Positions 43,401 to 46,577 of a stretch of DNA of 46,577 nucleotides are shown piece by piece. Positions within the stretch are counted from its first letter, which is position 1, and each line of letters opens with the position of its first letter. Source of the DNA: Paraglomus occultum (taxonomy: Eukaryota; Glomeromycota; Glomeromycetes; Paraglomerales; Paraglomeraceae); the NCBI GenBank assembly GCA_910592205.1, contig CAJVPJ010000093.1, positions 1 through 46,577 on the forward strand, read 5' to 3'. The position numbers were made by a program, and so were the translations under genes. A model generated the notes under the pieces. It made no database searches and was not told the origin of the DNA. It saw only the letters and a list, made by a program, of their open reading frames with translations.

Positions 43401-44593
43401 TGATTGATATAATTCCTGTGTTTTTTCTTCCTCACTACGTTAAAAGACGCTTTGCTGACATGTCGTTTTGCATAACATAAGATTAAACATTTTAATTGTT
43501 TCTAATTAAAATTTTGACATTTCAGACGAAGAAATTATGTGAGGTGTTTATACCAGGCATCGCCGTCTGACTATCGAAACAAAAGACAAGTTACAATTCT
43601 TCTACAGCATTTAATTTGTAACGTAAATTTCTTTACCATTTAGTGCGTCATATTTATTACTTACGAAACAATATTATAACAATCCGAGACTAACACATTC
43701 TCTGAAAGAACAGGTCTGAACATACCACTACAGTCACGTGATAGTAAATTTGACTTGGTGAGGTAAGACACGAATTCGGTTGGCAAAACACTTTGCAATA
43801 ATGAATCTAGTATAATGAGTCAAACAAGTGTTATACATGGGAATAACCGGCTGTTGGCCGCTATACACGGAAGGCTCATATATTAGCGACTTTGGTATTC
43901 AATATTTTACATTAACTTGGATTTAAATGGCTCGTTGCATTCGTAGGGTATTGCTCGCTGAAGAAGTTCTCAGGAAATGCTTAGATTAAATAAATTCATG
44001 TACGAAAATGGAAATTCTTGATGTTGATTGTTCAAAATTAATATAAATTAGTATTTTAAATTTAAAATTTCAAATCTACAATATCACTTATCTATTATTG
44101 TCTTTTTATGTGTGTAATACGGATTCATAGACAACAAGAGTTAACAAATTTTTTACCAAAGAGAGAGAGAATCACAATTCATAAGAGAGTAAACAAATTA
44201 ATTTTTGTTTATTTTTTGCAAAAAGTTTTACTATGAATATGTTGTATGTAAATCCCGTAACCATGTAAATCCCCGCATTACATATGTAAATTCCGTCAAT
44301 ATGTCCCCAAATGTTCTTACCAAGGTCCTTAAAATAAAACCCGCGTTTAACATGTTCAAATACTATCGGTAAAGAGCGGTTGTATTTGTTATCGTTACCA
44401 AGCATTGCACTTTTGCTTTAATAGACATAACATAACATCTTAGTCTTTAAAAGCTCACGCTGACCCTGAGAATATCTGACAAAGAATTATTGCGAAATAA
44501 ATTCAAGAGTCATACCCATTCACCGAGCAGTGTCGAAAGTGCACAGAAAAAGCCAATAAACTTATAATAAAAAAGTTATGACAATTTTAAAGA
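40494..44593. other. 4.1 kb without a supported gene
   Basis: Includes a CAC/ACACAC-rich tract at about 40858-40995 and CCCCTTTT-rich DNA near 41390-41450. The longest frame (42407-42880, plus, 157 codons) overlaps a similar minus frame, has no domain and is Ile/Asn/Ser-rich as expected from AT-rich chance sequence. TATGTAAAT repeats occur near 44245-44290. Confidence 0.4.
40858..40995. repeat. CAC/CA-rich microsatellite tract
   Basis: Imperfect ACACACC, ACGCACC and CATCACA units ending in a pure CA run near 40966-40983. Confidence 0.85.
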
Positions 44594-45470
44594 ATGGATA
44601 CGAAGGTAAATTATTTTTATTAGTGACTATTATTTTTTATTCGGTATATCCATGTAACATAAAACTGTTCATTTTACAGGTTGAAAAGGTAAAAGGAAGT
44701 TATTAACCGTAAAAAAATTACTGTTCGATACGGAAGTTTAGCTCATCTTTGGTAATAACTGAAATTGCATTAGATAAGATATCCATAAATCTGATTTTCA
44801 ACACATTTATCGAATTTACATGCTATAGAAACAGAAACACCGGGTAAAGCATCCAAACGAAAACGTGAAATAGAAGATGATCAAATAATAGTGGTAAGTA
44901 CACGTATTCTTCTTCTTATAAATGTATAATATTTATTTCTATAGGACCCGAATAAAATATCACTACAAGATCTGTTTGGCGCCGAATTTCAATGGTCTGA
45001 GAATATGAAACTAATCTGTCAAACCATAATAAACTCTACGTAAATGATTTTCCGATTGACTTGAGGCCCAATTCTAACTTTACAAAAAGACTTCCTTTAA
45101 GCCTTCTGAAACCATATCTTAAAGAGCTCGATGTCAGGATTGAAAATTTGATTCCGTCAAACGTTCATAAACTTTTTAACAGAGTTTTTTCAAACAAAAT
45201 TATCGGGATACTAAGATCGATGATCTACAATCTTCATGCCAATCTTCCACGTGACTTTACAGAGATGGGCGGACTTGTATTTTTTTTTTACGAATGCATG
45301 ATAAAGTATTCTTGTTATTTACGATAAATGACTCGCATTAATCATAGCAAATTACGAGTTTAGTTGCTGGCTCGGAAAGTCAAGGAAGGTTTGAAGAATC
45401 AAGAGCTCAAAAAAGGCCGTCAAAACTCTTTCATTAATGGCTTGAATGTAACAAATAATCTATAAAAGAT
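44594..45470 (+). pseudogene. broken lineage-specific gene, unknown family
   Basis: A short first exon (ATG 44594, MDTK, GTAAAT donor) is followed after an ACAG acceptor by VEK. A later exon after CTATAG (44830) reads ETETPGKASKRKREIEDDQ, a nuclear-signal-like basic patch, with a GTAAGT donor. The next exon from 44945 reads SLQDLFGAEFQWSENMKLIC. A frameshift near 45030 separates this from the longest part (about 45033-45327): YLKELDVRIENLIPSNVHKL and LRSMIYNLHANLPRDFTEMG. A stop after IKYSCYLR and further shifts end it, with KVKEGLKNQELKKGR near 45378. I recall similar proteins as a repeated family in arbuscular mycorrhizal fungi but cannot name a function. Confidence 0.5.
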
Positions 45471-46095
45471 GCTTCGCCTACTCATCTTAGTAATTGAAAT
45501 TATTGAACTACAGTATAATCATAGTGAATGATAAAACAAAGCTTATAAATTACAGTTAAATAATACATTTATGTAAAACTACTCCCACATACGAATAATC
45601 TCATCGTAACCTTTTTAATTATTACACGATTCTACAAAAATAGTCATTTCTAATAAATTGTCACTGGCAATAATTTTTACCGTCAGATTAATTGCAGTTG
45701 ATATGGAGTCGAGTTAATAAGTTTAAAGGGTTTTATTCGCAGAATAAATATTATCTAGCGCACAGTTGAAAGTCTGACACTTAAATTCGTATTACCCTTC
45801 TGTTTCATGTATTGTTTGTCTTTTTACATCAACAGTATCGATGTAATACTGTACTGTTTATCTTACAATATATTACACAGTTATAATTTGTTTTATTATT
45901 TGTAAGCGTTTTACTATAAATAGTCTCGTCAATAAACTTTTTTCCGTCGACCCATGTATAATATCCATAAGTTTAGCGTACGTCTGATCTATCTTGATAT
46001 TGTTCTACTTGATTTTGTTGTCCAATTGATTACAATGGTCGATTGAAATTGCGTCCTTCCGTTCAATCGGTGTAACTTTTGTTCTCAGTTTTTGA
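45471..46095. other. no gene recognised
   Basis: AT-rich DNA between two gene relics. No P-loop (GxxxxGK[ST]) sequence is readable in any frame just upstream of the ATPase-like segment. Confidence 0.4.
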
Positions 46096-46577
46096 ACCAG
46101 GACGTATAAAGTTATTGCAATAGCCCCAAAGCCATATCGTAAAGATATCACATTTCGAGCATTGAAACCTGACGAAATACTAACGATAGAAGAATTCTCT
46201 TCTGAAAGAAAAACGGTTACTATATTCGAAGATGTATGTACCGAACCTACAAAAAAATACAAGAAAAAATTGCTCGATACTTTACTGAAGGGCGTCATAA
46301 AAACATATACTACACAATCCTTCTTTGACTGTCCAAAATTAATAAAAAAAAAGATTTCGATATATTGTTTTTTTAATGACACATATGATGAGCTAGTTAA
46401 TATTGCTAGGCGATATACAAGTAATGTTGTCGCTATTGATATTTGATCAAAATTTGCAAGGTAGGAAATGTCTTTCTGCAGATATATTAACACTCGTTCA
46501 AATTTGTTATGAAAATGTATTAATGGGACATTTAAAGAATGCACCACTTTTTAATATAGAAGTTTTAGGCACATGGT
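46096..46577 (+). pseudogene. A32/HerA-like packaging-ATPase-type fragment, runs to window end
   Basis: The plus strand is open from 46096 to a stop at 46444-46446. It reads VIAIAPKPYRKDITFRAL, then TVTIFEDVC (four hydrophobics, Glu-Asp: Walker B-like), then SFFDCPKLIKKKISIYCFF and DELVNIARRYT. The order Walker B, then S-x-x-F-x-x-x-P-K-x-I-x-x-x-I and a following hydrophobic strand resembles the second half of A32-type genome-packaging ATPases of large DNA viruses and Polinton-like elements. After the stop, another frame continues (DQNLQGRKCLSADILTL) to the window edge, suggesting a frameshift at 46443. The Walker A half is absent, so the call is tentative. A longer minus-strand frame (46005-46547) over the same DNA is Ser/Phe/Val-rich, the usual antisense shadow of a Lys/Glu-rich gene. 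Confidence 0.35.

Noticed and set aside
46005-46547. 180-codon minus-strand frame at the right end
   Set aside because: It is antisense to the Lys/Glu-rich ATPase-like frame and has the Ser/Phe/Val-rich composition expected of such a shadow; no domain.

Overview
The window looks like nuclear DNA of an early-diverging filamentous fungus, most likely an arbuscular mycorrhizal fungus (Glomeromycotina, Rhizophagus-like). This is inferred from AT-rich intergenic DNA, many short GT-AG introns, conserved fungal housekeeping genes, and debris of families I associate with these genomes from memory: Sel1 repeats, SAM-NYN proteins, RING-like expanded proteins, TKL-like kinases, Tc1-type elements and a nuclease-like 'EVQGxQH' protein. 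No database search was possible.

Four genes assemble exon by exon with every splice phase closing. They are a secreted copper-radical (glyoxal-type) oxidase (2337-4660, minus, 7 exons, 549 aa), a Sla2/End4/HIP1R endocytic adaptor (14100-18417, minus, 13 exons, 1053 aa), a mitochondrial glycine-cleavage H protein (19431-20175, plus, 4 exons, 157 aa) and a class I SAM-dependent methyltransferase (37241-38734, minus, 4 exons, 342 aa). A SAM-domain plus NYN-nuclease protein (31018-32332, minus, 2 exons) also looks intact.

Between these genes lies accessory DNA. Positions 4391-14000 hold a segmental duplication: the 5' end and upstream region of the oxidase gene occur again at 11117-13531. The spacer between the copies carries a Tc1/mariner element (8950-10225) with 26-bp inverted repeats and TA target sites, sitting in the intron of an unrecognised broken gene. 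Positions 22400-26120 hold an unrecognised coiled-coil gene whose last exon runs in frame into a Tc1 transposase fragment, plus a decayed paralogue. Positions 24460-30611 hold small lineage-specific genes and relics (a PD-(D/E)XK-like nuclease tail, a psq-type HTH transposase, a RING-like protein) and three copies of a 26-bp motif with the core GTGTC-N3-GACAC. Positions 32583-34490 hold Sel1 and kinase relics. The last 2 kb holds a broken family gene and a segment resembling the Walker B half of viral A32-type packaging ATPases.

The conserved genes act in separate pathways (extracellular peroxide production, endocytosis and actin, one-carbon metabolism, methylation) and do not form a cluster. 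The accessory regions record transposition, duplication and decay.
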